Below are positions 1-9,714 of a stretch of DNA of 64,000 nucleotides, piece by piece (within the stretch, counting starts at the first letter, position 1; every line of letters starts with the position of its first letter). The stretch is from Opitutales bacterium (GTDB lineage Bacteria; Verrucomicrobiota; Verrucomicrobiia; Opitutales; UBA953). Under the pieces are notes generated by a model. That model made no database searches. It was given only the letters and a program-made list of their open reading frames with translations, and was not told where the DNA came from. The position numbers were made by a program, and so were the translations under genes. The stretch covers positions 62,001-126,000 of the forward strand of contig JANRFG010000016.1 in assembly GCA_030725715.1 (NCBI GenBank), in the 5' to 3' direction.

Positions 1-278
1 ACCGTCAGGTCGGGAATCGGCATCAGCTCCTGATGGATCATCGCGATGCCGGCGACCAAGGCGTCGAGGGGCGAGGCGAAGTCTGCGCGGGCGCCGCGCC
101 ATTCCACGTGACCTCCGTCCGGACGGTAGAGTCCGGCGAGCACCTTCATCAAGGTCGACTTGCCGGCGCCGTTCTCACCCATGAGCGCGTGCACCTCGCC
201 GGGCCGGAAATCGACCGACGTCGGATGCAGCACGGTCAGTCCGCCGAAGTCCTTGCGCAGTTCGAGGGCACGGAGCAT
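1..278 (-). CDS. Sugar ABC transporter ATP-binding protein, N-terminal part (cut by window edge)
   Basis: This is the first 92 or so codons of an ABC ATPase; the rest lies outside the window. Translation from the ATG at 278 gives a Walker A motif GENGAGKST near residues 34-42 and a Q-loop region MIHQEL about 45 residues later. That spacing and the wording of the Q-loop are typical of the double-cassette RbsA/MglA/XylG family that powers monosaccharide uptake. It starts 19 nt after the stop of the DUF1080 gene and so looks like the distal end of the same minus-strand cluster. Substrate cannot be told. Partner permease and binding-protein genes are not visible. Confidence 0.85.
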   Translation of the reverse strand, partial: MLRALELRKDFGGLTVLHPTSVDFRPGEVHALMGENGAGKSTLMKVLAGLYRPDGGHVEWRGARADFASPLDALVAGIAMIHQELMPIPDLT

Positions 279-297
279 CGGCGGACGGAAAGCGCGT

Positions 298-1155
298 TCA
301 GCGCTTCGGCAGGTCGGCGGCGACGTCGGCCGGCCAGGCGGTCAGCGGACGGATGGCCATGCGGCGGTATTCGCACTCCGCCGCCTCGGACTGGATCTGC
401 AGCTTGCCGGACTTAAGGGGGACGTCGACCGTCGAACCCTTCTCGCGGTAGCGGGAATTCAGGAGCACGTTGACCGTCTTACCGTTAAGGCGGAAGACGG
501 CGTCGCCGTTGAGGGCGAAGCACTCGATCGTGTTCCATTCACCGAAAGGCTTCTCGTCGTAATTCGTGCCGTGCCAAACGCGGGCGTTGACGGTCGTGAC
601 GGCGCCCTTCGGGTCATAGACGCGTTTCTTGACCGGATCTTCGGTGCGGATCGGGATCTCCGCCATCGCGCCGGATAAAGGCCACCAGTCACCGATATCG
701 CCTTCCTGGACCTGCAGTTCCTGGCTGCGCATCCAGAATTTTCCGGTAGCGCCGTGTTCTCCGACGCAGAAGATCAGGATACCGTTATCGCGGACCGCGG
801 TCAGTCGGGGTTCCCAGCGTTTCTCGCCCCAGCGCTGTTCCGTCTTCAGATGGAAGTTGTCGAACGAAGCCAACGAGCTGAGCGCGCCGAAGACCTGGCC
901 GGTGATATGAAGGACCGTCTCGCCGTCGACCTGCCGGGTCGTGAAGACCTTGAGGGGGTCATTGTTGAGGCCGAGGACCGGGTCGTCTTTCGGCTTGGCG
1001 CCGCGGACGTAGCCCGGGAGATCATAAGCGCGATGGACCGGCCCGAGCCACTTCTCCCACTGGGAGAGCTGAGGGTCGAGCAAGGGTTGGAAGGTCGGCT
1101 CGGCGGCGGCGGCGAGGGCGCCGAGGCAGAGCAGAGAGAGGAAGGCGAGGCGCAT
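298..1155 (-). CDS. Secreted DUF1080 (3-keto-disaccharide hydrolase-like) protein
   Basis: A 285-residue protein with a clear signal peptide (hydrophobic residues 3-16 ending in Ala-rich AAAAE). The rest looks like a concanavalin-type beta-sandwich of the DUF1080 family, with the usual C-terminal pattern FGEWNTIE, then [10 protein letters not shown], then a closing segment [22 protein letters not shown]. Members are abundant in Verrucomicrobia and Planctomycetes. Some act on 3-keto-glycosides, others are only predicted sugar-binding or hydrolytic proteins, so the enzymatic role here is inference. It starts 4 nt after the stop of the upstream esterase gene, which suggests one transcript. Confidence 0.8.
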   Translation of the reverse strand: MRLAFLSLLCLGALAAAAEPTFQPLLDPQLSQWEKWLGPVHRAYDLPGYVRGAKPKDDPVLGLNNDPLKVFTTRQVDGETVLHITGQVFGALSSLASFDNFHLKTEQRWGEKRWEPRLTAVRDNGILIFCVGEHGATGKFWMRSQELQVQEGDIGDWWPLSGAMAEIPIRTEDPVKKRVYDPKGAVTTVNARVWHGTNYDEKPFGEWNTIECFALNGDAVFRLNGKTVNVLLNSRYREKGSTVDVPLKSGKLQIQSEAAECEYRRMAIRPLTAWPADVAADLPKR

Positions 1156-1159
1156 CGGC

Positions 1160-2095
1160 TTAGCGGACGTCGCGCCAGAGCCAGGTCAGCGCCTCCGGTA
1201 GGAGCTGCGCGCCGTGGCGGCTGTTATGGGTGCCCTGACCTTCGACATAGACGTGGTCATAGCCTTTCTCTTTGAGGGCCGCGGCCATCTTACGGTTGGC
1301 CTCGGGCCAGCTGCCGTGCTCGTTGAGCAGGTCGTGGGCGCCTTCCTGCTGGTAGATGCGGATGTTCTTGCGCGGATTGGCGCGGACCCATTCCGGATAG
1401 ACGTCTCCGCCGGTCTCCTTGCCGCCGCTGAGGTTGGCGCGGATCTTGGTGAAGCTGCCGATGGTCGTGAAGACCTTGCTGAAGGCGTCGGGGCGATGCC
1501 AGGCGGCGTTGAAAGCGCAGATGCCGCCCGACGAAGATCCGGCGATGGCACGACGGGCCGGGTCCTTGGAGAACTTCACACCCTTGGATTCCGCGAGCGG
1601 GATCATTTCCTCGAGCAGGAACTTCACATAGAGGTCGGTGACGCTGTCGTATTCGAAGGAACGGTTCGACTTGCCCAGAGGACGGCCCTTCTTGTCCTTG
1701 CCGTTGGGGTTCTTCGGATCGGGCACGAAGCCCGGGGCGATGAACAGGGCGATCGTGACCGGCATCTTCTTCTGGGCGATCAGGTTGTCGAAGACCACCG
1801 GCACCCGCCAGGCGCCGGTACGAGAGGCATAGCCAGGGCCGTCCTGGAACACCATCAGCGCAGCTTCCTTGGAGGGATCATACTGGGCCGGGATGTAGAG
1901 GGCCCACTTCCGACCGTAACCCGGGAAGGTCTTCGAATCCGTCATCTCGTAATCGGTCACGACGCCCTTGGGCACGCCGGCCTTCTCTTGGGAATCAGGG
2001 CCCAGGACGTATTGCGCGTCGTAGTCGGGCTTCTTGGGGTCGGCGCCGAACAGGCTGATAGCCAGCAGGCAGGGGAGCAAGCGGAGGAGCTTCAT
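1160..2095 (-). CDS. Secreted esterase, enterochelin esterase-like (alpha/beta hydrolase)
   Basis: A 311-residue exported protein (signal peptide about residues 1-18) of the esterase D / enterochelin esterase (Fes-like) family. The nucleophile elbow is GSSSGG at 186-191, making Ser188 the likely nucleophile. Asp255 in EGAHD and His290 in GQGTH are good candidates for the rest of the triad. In PVC bacteria such proteins often sit among polysaccharide-utilisation genes and remove acyl groups, but the substrate cannot be read from the sequence. It lies between an MFS transporter and a DUF1080 protein on the same strand. Confidence 0.82.
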   Translation of the reverse strand: MKLLRLLPCLLAISLFGADPKKPDYDAQYVLGPDSQEKAGVPKGVVTDYEMTDSKTFPGYGRKWALYIPAQYDPSKEAALMVFQDGPGYASRTGAWRVPVVFDNLIAQKKMPVTIALFIAPGFVPDPKNPNGKDKKGRPLGKSNRSFEYDSVTDLYVKFLLEEMIPLAESKGVKFSKDPARRAIAGSSSGGICAFNAAWHRPDAFSKVFTTIGSFTKIRANLSGGKETGGDVYPEWVRANPRKNIRIYQQEGAHDLLNEHGSWPEANRKMAAALKEKGYDHVYVEGQGTHNSRHGAQLLPEALTWLWRDVR

Positions 2096-2098
2096 AGG

Positions 2099-2140
2099 GG
2101 TGTTCTGATAAGAAACACCTCACGGGGCTGACACAAGCCC
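2099..2140 (-). terminator. Two small stem-loops between the MFS and esterase genes
   Basis: Two short inverted repeats fall in the 53-nt spacer: GGTGTT (2099-2104) with AACACC (2114-2119), and GGGCT (2125-2129) with AGCCC (2136-2140). Neither is followed by a T-run on the minus strand. They may attenuate or process the transcript, or mean nothing. Confidence 0.2.
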
Positions 2141-2148
2141 AAGCGGGG

Positions 2149-3453
2149 TCAGCGGGCGGGCTCGTGGCCGACCTTCCGGAGCCGCCAGAGCTCGGGGAAG
2201 CGCCAGTGGGTCAGGCCCATCACCCCGAAGGTCGCCAGCCCCCCGAAGACCACCGAATTGACCGTGCCCATCAGGCGGGCGGCCAGACCGGACTCGGCCA
2301 TACCCAGTTCGTTGGAGCAGCCGATGAAGACCGCGGTCACGGCCGAGACGCGGCCCATCATCTCCGGCGGGACGGAAGTCTGCAGGATCGTCTGACGGAT
2401 GATCACGTTCACCGCATCGGCCGCGCCGGCGACCAGGAGGAATATGATGGAGAAGACGAAGGCGGCCGTCAGCCCGAGGCCGAGGGCGTTCGCCAGCACG
2501 ATCGAGAGCGCGAAGCCGATGGTACTCAGGCCAAAGATGGCAAACGATCCGTAAAGGGTCGGACCAGCATGGGCTAGCGGCGGTCGCACGATGAGGTAGA
2601 GCGACATCAGGACGGCCCCGATCGAGGACGCCGCACGTAAGAGGCCGAAGCCGAGGGCCCCGACTTGCAGCATATCGGCGAAGATCGGGAGCAGGGCGAC
2701 CGCCCCACCAAGCAGGACGGCGAACAGGTCCATGGTGAAAGCCCCGAGCATCACGCGCTGGCTGAGCATGAAGTCGATGCCCTGGCTGAGGCTGGTGAAG
2801 ATCGGCTCCGGGTTACGGGACTGCAAGGTATGCGTCGGCCGAAGCGCGATGGTCAGCCCGAGCGAGATCGCGAAGCAAAGCGACATGGCCGCGTAGGCGA
2901 CGTTCTCCGCGTGGGCCAGGCCGTTCTTCTCCCCGAGCCAGACCATCAGGCCCGCCAGGCCGGGTCCGAGCACGCAGGCGAGTTCGAAGATCGTGTTACG
3001 CCAGCGGACGCCGCCGGGGATGAGGTCGCGCGGGAGGATCTCGGCGATGAGCGCTTGACGGGCGGTCGTGAGGAAACTGCGGGCGAGACCGCCGAGGACG
3101 ATCACGCCGTAGATGACTGTCAGCTGGGCCCACCGGTCGGTCAGGAATTCAGGGATGAACAGAAGCAACCCCAAGCAGAACATCGCGGACAGCGCACCGA
3201 TCGCGATGCGCCGGCGGTTGTTCGTGTCGGCCACATGACCGGCGAAGAGGACCGCGCTGACGAACGGGATGACTTCGGCCAAGCCGATCGCGCCGAGCGC
3301 CAGGGCCGCGTTGGAGCCTTCATCCTTGGTCAGACGGAAGACCTGCCAGGCGACGGCGACGTTCTGGATCTGGATGGCCAGCGTACCGAGGACGATCGAC
3401 GCCAGATACAGCCGGAATGACCGGGAGGAGATGGCAGAGGGTGGCGCCGACAT
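2149..3453 (-). CDS. MFS transporter (EntS-like, MFS_3 family)
   Basis: A 434-residue integral membrane protein with about 12 hydrophobic segments. The stretch TARQALIAEILPRDLIPGG, followed by a LACVLGPGLAGL segment, is characteristic of the MFS_3/EntS group of proton-driven exporters. The open frame runs far upstream into the DUF1501 gene. The start is placed at the ATG at 3453 (MSAPPSAISS), because translation before it is a low-complexity shadow and the first membrane helix begins about 12 residues after this Met. Cargo is unknown. It lies 35 nt after the DUF1501 stop, on the same strand. Confidence 0.88.
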   Translation of the reverse strand: MSAPPSAISSRSFRLYLASIVLGTLAIQIQNVAVAWQVFRLTKDEGSNAALALGAIGLAEVIPFVSAVLFAGHVADTNNRRRIAIGALSAMFCLGLLLFIPEFLTDRWAQLTVIYGVIVLGGLARSFLTTARQALIAEILPRDLIPGGVRWRNTIFELACVLGPGLAGLMVWLGEKNGLAHAENVAYAAMSLCFAISLGLTIALRPTHTLQSRNPEPIFTSLSQGIDFMLSQRVMLGAFTMDLFAVLLGGAVALLPIFADMLQVGALGFGLLRAASSIGAVLMSLYLIVRPPLAHAGPTLYGSFAIFGLSTIGFALSIVLANALGLGLTAAFVFSIIFLLVAGAADAVNVIIRQTILQTSVPPEMMGRVSAVTAVFIGCSNELGMAESGLAARLMGTVNSVVFGGLATFGVMGLTHWRFPELWRLRKVGHEPAR

Positions 3454-3488
3454 GGGTATCGGGCTCACTATCGAATGAAGCGAACGAC

Positions 3489-4925
3489 TTAGGCAATCAC
3501 GGCTTTGACCACGTGGCCCGCGACGTCCGTCAGACGGTAGTAACGTCCTTGGAACTTGAAGGTCTGCCGCTCGTGGTCGACGCCGAGGAGGTGCTGCATC
3601 GTGGCGTGCAGATCGTGCACGTGGACCGGGTCCTTGACGATGTTGTAGCCGAACTCGTCGGTCTGACCGTGGACATGGCCGCCTTTGACGCCGCCGCCGG
3701 CCATCCAGAGGCTGAAGCAACGCGGGTGGTGGTCGCGGCCGTAGGAGTCCTTGGTGATCTTGCCTTGGCTGTAAGCCGTGCGGCCGAATTCGCCGCCCCA
3801 GATCACGAGCGTGTCTTCCAGCAGACCGCGCTGCTTGAGGTCCTTGATGAGGGCCGCCGAAGCCTGGTCGGTCTGCTTGCACTGGCGCTTGATGCCGCCG
3901 GGCAGGCCGCCGTGCTGGTCCCAGCCCTGGTGGAAGAGCTGTACGAACCGGACGCCCTTCTCGATGAGTCGGCGCGCCTGCAGGCAGTTGGCGGCGAAGG
4001 ATCCAGGCGTCTTCACGCTGTCCCCATACATCGCGAGGGTGGCGGGCGACTCCTTCGAAAGATCGGCGACCTCCGGCACGCTCGTCTGCATGCGGTAGGC
4101 CATCTCGGCCTGCGCCAGACGGGCGTCGACTTCCGGGTCGAGTTCCGCGGCGCGCTGGTCGGCGTTGAGTTTGCCGAGCGCGTCCAGCATGCCGCGGCGG
4201 GCATGGGGCGAGACGCCTTCGGGATTCGTCAGGAAGAGCACCGGTTCCTTGCCGGCCTTGAACTGCACGCCTTGGTGTTCGGAAGGCAGGAAGCCCGCGC
4301 CCCATAGGCGCGAATACAAAGGCTGGTCCTTGGTGGCGTCCTGCGAGACCAGCACGATGAAGGCCGGCAGGTTCTCGTTCATGCTTCCGAGACCGTAGGA
4401 GGCCCAGGCGCCCATCGACGGACGACCGGCGACCTGATTACCCGAGCAGAAGAACGTGATCGCCGGGTCGTGATTGATCGCCTCCGTGTGCATCGAGCGG
4501 ATCACGCAGAGGTCGTCGGCGACACCGCCGGTATGGCTCATCAGGTCGCTGTAGTCGACGCCGCTCTGGCCGTACTTCTTGAAGTCCGTGAACGAACCCG
4601 CCAGAGGGAGCGTGGCCTGGTAACCGCTCATGCCGGTCAGGCGCTGGCCTTGACGGACGGAGTCGGGCAAAGGCTGCGTGTGCTTCTCGCGGAGCAGCGG
4701 CTTGGGGTCGAGGGTCTCGAACTGCGAAGGGCCGCCGGCCTGGAAGAGGTAGATGACCCGTTTGGCCTTGGCCGGGAAGTGGGTGCCCTTGGGCAGGGGC
4801 GCCGCGTGGGCGTCGCCGACGATGCCGCGGAGCGCGAGGGCGCCGAGGCCGAGGGCGGAGGTGCCGAGGAAGTGCCGACGCGTGGGTTGCATCAGGCCGT
4901 CATAGGAGGGAAGTTCGGCGGACAT
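3489..4925 (-). CDS. DUF1501 protein with Tat signal
   Basis: A 478-residue protein starting at the ATG at 4925, two bases after the stop of the DUF1549 gene (a second possible start is Met12 at 4892). The N-terminus has a twin-arginine signal, RRHFLG followed by a Gly/Ala/Leu-rich segment. The body is the sulfatase-like DUF1501 domain, with FQAGGPSQFETLDPK near the start and the later WGGEFGRT and DHHPRCF blocks. DUF1501 proteins are nearly always encoded next to DUF1549/DUF1553 proteins in Planctomycetes and Verrucomicrobia, as here. Their role is presumed extracytoplasmic polymer processing but is not established. Confidence 0.87.
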   Translation of the reverse strand: MSAELPSYDGLMQPTRRHFLGTSALGLGALALRGIVGDAHAAPLPKGTHFPAKAKRVIYLFQAGGPSQFETLDPKPLLREKHTQPLPDSVRQGQRLTGMSGYQATLPLAGSFTDFKKYGQSGVDYSDLMSHTGGVADDLCVIRSMHTEAINHDPAITFFCSGNQVAGRPSMGAWASYGLGSMNENLPAFIVLVSQDATKDQPLYSRLWGAGFLPSEHQGVQFKAGKEPVLFLTNPEGVSPHARRGMLDALGKLNADQRAAELDPEVDARLAQAEMAYRMQTSVPEVADLSKESPATLAMYGDSVKTPGSFAANCLQARRLIEKGVRFVQLFHQGWDQHGGLPGGIKRQCKQTDQASAALIKDLKQRGLLEDTLVIWGGEFGRTAYSQGKITKDSYGRDHHPRCFSLWMAGGGVKGGHVHGQTDEFGYNIVKDPVHVHDLHATMQHLLGVDHERQTFKFQGRYYRLTDVAGHVVKAVIA

Positions 4926-4927
4926 GA

Positions 4928-7900
4928 TCAGCGGGAGGTGACGGCGGCATCGCTCGCCAGGATGGTGGAGCAGACAAGGGTGAGAGCCGCGAGGGCCGGG
5001 TCGGCAGGCATTTTCGGCAAAACCGGGGCAGGCGGCGGAGCGGCCGGCTGCTTCGCCTTGGGGTTCGCCTGCTTGGCCACGACCTTGGGGTCGGCCTTCG
5101 TCGGTTCTGCTTTCGGAGCGACCGTCGGCGGCGCGAACTGCGGTGGGTTGGCCTTCTGCGTCGCGTAGAGTTCGGTCAGCGCGGCGAGTTCCGCGGGGCG
5201 GGGCGCACGGGTGCAGACATGGCGGAATGCCTCGCCGATCTGCGCGGCGGGGTCGGCGGAGGACTTGCTGACTCGGACGGCGAGATGCTTGGCGGCCTCG
5301 ACGAAGCCGGGATTGTTGAGCAGCACCAAGGCCTGCAACGGGGTGTTGGTGTTCAATCGCTTCGGTTGGCAGACTTCGCGCGAACCCGCGTCGAAGATCA
5401 GCATGTTGTCCGGCGGGGCGGTACGCTTGCGGTAGGTATAGACGCTGCGTCGGTTGGCGGATTCCTGGACGCTCTCGCCGCCGACCTTCTCGACCAGCTT
5501 GCCGGAGGCCAGCAGGGCCTGGTCGCGGACCATCTCGGCGGTCAGGCGGAGCACCGGACCTCGGGCAAGGAGGAGGTTCGCCGGGTCTTTTTCGCGGCCT
5601 TCCGCCGTAGGGGTCGAAGATTGCCGGAACGTCGAGCTCAGCACGAGCCGGCGGAGCATCGCCTTGGTGTTCCAACCGCTGCGAATGAAGTCGACGGACA
5701 GAGTGTCGAGCAGTTCCGGGTGAGCGGGCAGGTCGCCTTGCATGCCGAGATTCTCACTCGAGGCGACGAGGCCGGCGCCAAAGACCTGGGCCCAGAGTCG
5801 GTTGATGATGACGCGCGAAGTCAGCGGGTGCTTCGGGTCGGTCAGCCACTTGGCCAGACCCAGGCGGTTCTTCGGCAGATCGGCGCTCCACGGGAAAACG
5901 TGGGTGGGCGCGCCTGGTTCGCAGGGCTTGGAGAGGTCGGGCTTGTCGTATTCGCCGCGGGTGAGCACGAAGGATTTCGGCGCGAGCGGTGAGTGTTCCA
6001 TCGCGAAGAAGGCGGGCGCGGTTTCCTCGTGAGCAGCCAGAGCCCGGCGGGCTTGCTGGACGCGTTCCCATGCGTGGGCGAAAGCCGGGTCGGCCCGGCG
6101 GAGGGCGTGCTCGGCGTGGACCGAAGCGGGCAGGGTGTCGGCGGAGAGCCCGTGGTGGACGGCGACCTCGGCGGGCGTCAGGGCCGTGCGCCAGAGCTGG
6201 ATCTCATCGAGCGAGCCGTTGCGGAAGCCAGCATCGCGGGAGCGTGAGCCGATCTCCAGGGCGTTATCACGGGGCTTGGCGTGGAGCGTATCGCGGATGA
6301 CCGTCGTCTTCACTTCGAGGCCGTCGATGAACAGGCGGAGCCCGGCGGCTTGCGACGAACCATCGTAAGTCGCCGTCACGCGCCGCCATTGGTCGATCGG
6401 CAGCACGTCGACCGTCTCGATGGAGGCCGCGCTGTTGGGCCAGAGGTGGATCATGCTCCAGCGGAGCTTGCCTTGGGTCACCAGCAGTTCGATGCCCGTC
6501 GCGTCGCCATCCCCCGTGTAGAAGCCCGTCGAGTGCAGGAGCGTCGCGCGGGCGTTCTTTTCACCGAGGCGGAGGAAGGCCGAGAACGTGAAGGCGTCGA
6601 AGCGGCCCAGCTGCTTGAACTCGTGCAGTTTGAAGCCGGCGTCGCCGTCGAACTTCACCGCCTGGCCTTTGACGCCCGGGACCAGCTGCAGGTCATCGGG
6701 GGAACCGCGGCGTTCGAACTTGGCGGACTTACCGCCGGCGAGCGCGTCATCGACGCCCGTCTTCGTGAAAGCTTCGAGCGGAAAGTGGGCGACCGGGGCG
6801 GGCACCTTCACTTCAGCCTTGGCCGTGGCGGTGTGCGTGGTGACGAGGGCTTGCTCGGCGGCGCTCACGGCGGCGCGGAGTTCATCCGCCTTACGACGTT
6901 CCGCTTCGGAATTATAGAGACGGACAAAAGGCGGCGGCACTTCACCATGGTAGGACAGGAGACCATTCTCGTTCTGGTCGCCGAACATCGCGGCCATCGA
7001 GAAATAGTCCTTCTGGGAGATCGGGTCGTATTTATGGTCATGGCAGCGGGCGCACTCCATCGTCAGGCCCATGAAGCCGTAGCCGGCGGTCATCACGCGG
7101 TCGTTGATGCCGTCCTGGCGGAACTCCTCGGCGATCGAGCCGCCTTCGAAGGTCATGCGGTGGATGCGGTTGTAGGCCGTCGCCACGCGCTGGTCTTGGG
7201 TCGGATCCGGAAGGAGATCTCCGGCGAGCTGCTCCGTCAGGAACTGGTCGTAAGGCTTGTTGTCATTGAAGGCCTTCAGCACCCAATCGCGCCAGGGCCA
7301 GGCGAACATCGCCTTGTCGCCGGTATAGCCCCAGGTGTCGGCATAACGTGACAGATCCAGCCAGGAGACCGCCAGATGCTCACCGTAACGAGGGGAGGCC
7401 AGCAGGGCATCGACGCGCTTCTCGTAGGCGTCGGGAGACGAGTCCGCCACGAAGGCATCCACCTCGGCGATCGTCGGGGGTAGACCGGTCAGAGCGAAAG
7501 AGGCGCGGCGGAGCAGGGTCGCACGGTCAGCCGGGGCCGAGGGGCGGAGGCCTTTCTTGGCCGCCACCGCGGCGATGAAAGCATCGAGGGGGTCCTTGGG
7601 CCAGGAAGCGTCGGCGAGCTGCGGGGTCGGGTGAGACTGCGGGCTCACGAAGGCCCAGTGTGGATCATATTTCGCCCCCTGTTTCACCCAGCGGATCAGG
7701 ATGTCTTTCTCCGACTTAGAAAGCGGGCGATGCAGTTCCGGGGGTGGCATCACGTCTTCCTCGTCTTCGCTCAGGATGCGCTGCACCAGCGCGCTCTTCT
7801 TGACGTCACCTGGCACCACCGCGACGTCTCCGCTCTTCAATTCTTTCGTCGCCCCGGCGAACTCATCGAGACGCAGGCCGGCCTTGCGACCCTTGTCAGC

Positions 7901-8041
7901 GTCGGGTCCGTGACAACCGTAGCAGCGGTCGGACAGGATCGGGCGCACCTCGCGATTGAAGTCCACCGGCGCGTCGGCCGCAGTAGCGACGACTGCGCCC
8001 AGCAGGCAGAGCAGGGAGGAGGCTTGAGTGGGGCGCATCAA
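4928..8041 (-). CDS. PSCyt1/DUF1549/LamG/DUF1553 exported protein
   Basis: A 1037-residue exported protein (signal peptide about 1-22). It opens with a planctomycete-type cytochrome motif C40-Y-G-C43-H44 plus GPDADKGRKAGLRLD (PSCyt1). DUF1549 follows (about 140-350, with WLDLSRYADTWGY and CARCHDHKYDP). Next is a concanavalin/LamG-like insert (about 420-620, FTFSAFLRLG, GLRLFIDGLEV, SLDEIQLW), then DUF1553 (about 690-1037, NRLWAQVFGAGLV, LNTNTPLQALVLLNNP). Near the C-terminus is an odd Pro/Ala/Lys-rich segment (about 955-1010) that interrupts DUF1553. It forms a gene pair with the DUF1501 protein downstream. The function is presumed periplasmic redox-linked polymer handling. Confidence 0.88.
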   Translation of the reverse strand: MMRPTQASSLLCLLGAVVATAADAPVDFNREVRPILSDRCYGCHGPDADKGRKAGLRLDEFAGATKELKSGDVAVVPGDVKKSALVQRILSEDEEDVMPPPELHRPLSKSEKDILIRWVKQGAKYDPHWAFVSPQSHPTPQLADASWPKDPLDAFIAAVAAKKGLRPSAPADRATLLRRASFALTGLPPTIAEVDAFVADSSPDAYEKRVDALLASPRYGEHLAVSWLDLSRYADTWGYTGDKAMFAWPWRDWVLKAFNDNKPYDQFLTEQLAGDLLPDPTQDQRVATAYNRIHRMTFEGGSIAEEFRQDGINDRVMTAGYGFMGLTMECARCHDHKYDPISQKDYFSMAAMFGDQNENGLLSYHGEVPPPFVRLYNSEAERRKADELRAAVSAAEQALVTTHTATAKAEVKVPAPVAHFPLEAFTKTGVDDALAGGKSAKFERRGSPDDLQLVPGVKGQAVKFDGDAGFKLHEFKQLGRFDAFTFSAFLRLGEKNARATLLHSTGFYTGDGDATGIELLVTQGKLRWSMIHLWPNSAASIETVDVLPIDQWRRVTATYDGSSQAAGLRLFIDGLEVKTTVIRDTLHAKPRDNALEIGSRSRDAGFRNGSLDEIQLWRTALTPAEVAVHHGLSADTLPASVHAEHALRRADPAFAHAWERVQQARRALAAHEETAPAFFAMEHSPLAPKSFVLTRGEYDKPDLSKPCEPGAPTHVFPWSADLPKNRLGLAKWLTDPKHPLTSRVIINRLWAQVFGAGLVASSENLGMQGDLPAHPELLDTLSVDFIRSGWNTKAMLRRLVLSSTFRQSSTPTAEGREKDPANLLLARGPVLRLTAEMVRDQALLASGKLVEKVGGESVQESANRRSVYTYRKRTAPPDNMLIFDAGSREVCQPKRLNTNTPLQALVLLNNPGFVEAAKHLAVRVSKSSADPAAQIGEAFRHVCTRAPRPAELAALTELYATQKANPPQFAPPTVAPKAEPTKADPKVVAKQANPKAKQPAAPPPAPVLPKMPADPALAALTLVCSTILASDAAVTSR

Positions 8042-8357
8042 GGGGACTGACAGTCAACGCTGAGGCCTAGTTCCTGTCGAACGATGTTTAAAGCGTAGGG
8101 TCGCCGCCTCATCTCAATATCCGTCGATTACACCAACCGCACCCGATCATCCGACGGCCTCATCGTTGACTCTCGAGAACCACGCATTTGCTCGCACGAT
8201 GCCTTTCGGTCTTATCGTCGTCCCGCAATTCGAGTGTTCCGCTCCGTTGTTTAATTCTCATTTACGATAAATGAACGAAACGCTCATATCTTTCATATAG
8301 GATGCTTTTCGCTCATTTAATCTTGCCAAACGCGTGGGTTTCTACCGAAATAGGGCC
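8042..8357. promoter_or_regulatory. Divergent intergenic region upstream of the glm cluster and the DUF1549 cluster
   Basis: This is the only gap above 300 nt. The left half is of ordinary composition. Positions 8218-8325 are AT-rich and contain a perfect 7-bp inverted repeat TCATTTA-cga-TAAATGA (8258-8274), a second TCATTTA at 8313-8319, and TCATAT at 8284 and 8293. I see no convincing -35/-10 pair or open frame. It must hold promoters for both flanking gene sets. Confidence 0.45.
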
Positions 8358-9713
8358 ATGGCGACCAAACTCTTCGGAACGGACGGGATTCGCGGACAGG
8401 CAAACGAATATCCGATTACGCCGGAAATTGCCCTGCGCATCGGCCAGGCAATCTCGCGGGTACTGCGCTCCAGCGGGGCCAACCACAATCGCGTCATCAT
8501 CGGTAAGGACACCCGCATCTCCGGGTACATGCTCGAGACGGCCCTGACCAGTGGGCTCGTTTCCAGTGGCATGGACGTCTTCCTCGTCGGACCGATGCCG
8601 ACGCCGGCGGTCGCGCATCTGACGAAATCGATGGGCTGCGGCGCCGGCATCATGCTGACCGCTTCCCATAATCCGTACGAAGACAACGGACTGAAGATCT
8701 TCGGCCCGGACGGCTTCAAGCTCTCCGATGACCTGGAAGCGCTCGTCGAACAGGAAGTCCTTTACGACGTGAAGGCCAACGGCGTGACCGGTGACAAGAT
8801 CGGGAAGGCCTACCGCATCGACGACGCCCGTGGTCGTTACATCGAATTCGTGAAACATAGCCTGGGCAACGCCGGCCTCGACGGGATGAAGGTCGTCGTC
8901 GATTGCGGCCATGGGGCCGGCTATCTCCTGGCTCCGCTCATCTTCAAGGAACTCGGCGCGAAGGTCGTCAAACTCGGCGTCGAGCCTGATGGCGTCAATA
9001 TCAACGCCGGGGTCGGCGCCCTTTATCCGGAGTTCGCCGGCAAGGTCGTGAAAGAGCAGGGAGCGGACGTCGGTATCTCGCTCGACGGCGACGCCGACCG
9101 GGTGATCTTCAGTGACGCGAGCGGCGCTTGCGTCTCCGGCGACCGTATCCTCGCTCTCAGCGCCTTGGCCCTGAAGGAGGAAGGCAAGCTCAGCGGAAAC
9201 ACCATGGTCTGCACCGTGATGTCGAACCTCGGCCTGCATGAAGCCATGCGCAAGGCCGGCGTCGGCGTGGTCACCACGGCGGTCAGCGATCGGCACGTCA
9301 TCGAGGCCCTGCGTAAGGGCGGGTATTCGTTCGGGGGCGAGAACTCCGGTCACCTCATCTTCGCCGATTACGCTTCGACGGGCGACGGCATCCTCAGCGC
9401 CTTGCAGGTCCTGAGGTTCATGCGGAAGAAGGGCGCCACCTTGGCCGACCTCGCCGCAGGCATGCGCGAGTACCCGCAGGCCTTGGTGAACCTGAAGGTC
9501 CGTTCACGCGTACCCCTGAGCCAGCTGCACTCCTTGCAGGAAGAGATCAGCAAGGCGGACGCGGCTTTCGGTAACTCCGGCCGCCATCTCATCCGCTACT
9601 CTGGCACGGAGAACAAGCTGCGCATCCTCGTCGAACATCAGGACCAAGGGGAGGTCGACCGATGGTCCCTGGCCTTCAAGTCCGCCGTGGAGGCCGATTT
9701 CGAGTCCCTCTGA
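8358..9713 (+). CDS. glmM: Phosphoglucosamine mutase
   Basis: A 451-residue enzyme converting glucosamine-6-phosphate to glucosamine-1-phosphate for UDP-GlcNAc synthesis, in the usual length range. The start is the ATG at 8358 (MATKLFGTDGIRG); a GTG eight codons upstream is less likely. The active-site loop TASHNP places the phosphoserine at Ser103. The metal loop DGDADR has Asp243, Asp245 and Asp247, and the sugar-specificity loop GGENSGH and the C-terminal RYSGTENKLR phosphate site are present. It is the first gene of a tight cluster with a glmU-like gene (1-nt gap) and glmS. Confidence 0.96.
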   Translation: MATKLFGTDGIRGQANEYPITPEIALRIGQAISRVLRSSGANHNRVIIGKDTRISGYMLETALTSGLVSSGMDVFLVGPMPTPAVAHLTKSMGCGAGIMLTASHNPYEDNGLKIFGPDGFKLSDDLEALVEQEVLYDVKANGVTGDKIGKAYRIDDARGRYIEFVKHSLGNAGLDGMKVVVDCGHGAGYLLAPLIFKELGAKVVKLGVEPDGVNINAGVGALYPEFAGKVVKEQGADVGISLDGDADRVIFSDASGACVSGDRILALSALALKEEGKLSGNTMVCTVMSNLGLHEAMRKAGVGVVTTAVSDRHVIEALRKGGYSFGGENSGHLIFADYASTGDGILSALQVLRFMRKKGATLADLAAGMREYPQALVNLKVRSRVPLSQLHSLQEEISKADAAFGNSGRHLIRYSGTENKLRILVEHQDQGEVDRWSLAFKSAVEADFESL

Positions 9714-9714
9714 G

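Noticed and set aside
3454-4305. Possible N-terminal extension of the MFS protein
   Set aside because: The frame is open, but it overlaps the DUF1501 gene on the same strand. The translated part is Arg/Pro-rich with no membrane helix, so the start at 3453 is preferred.
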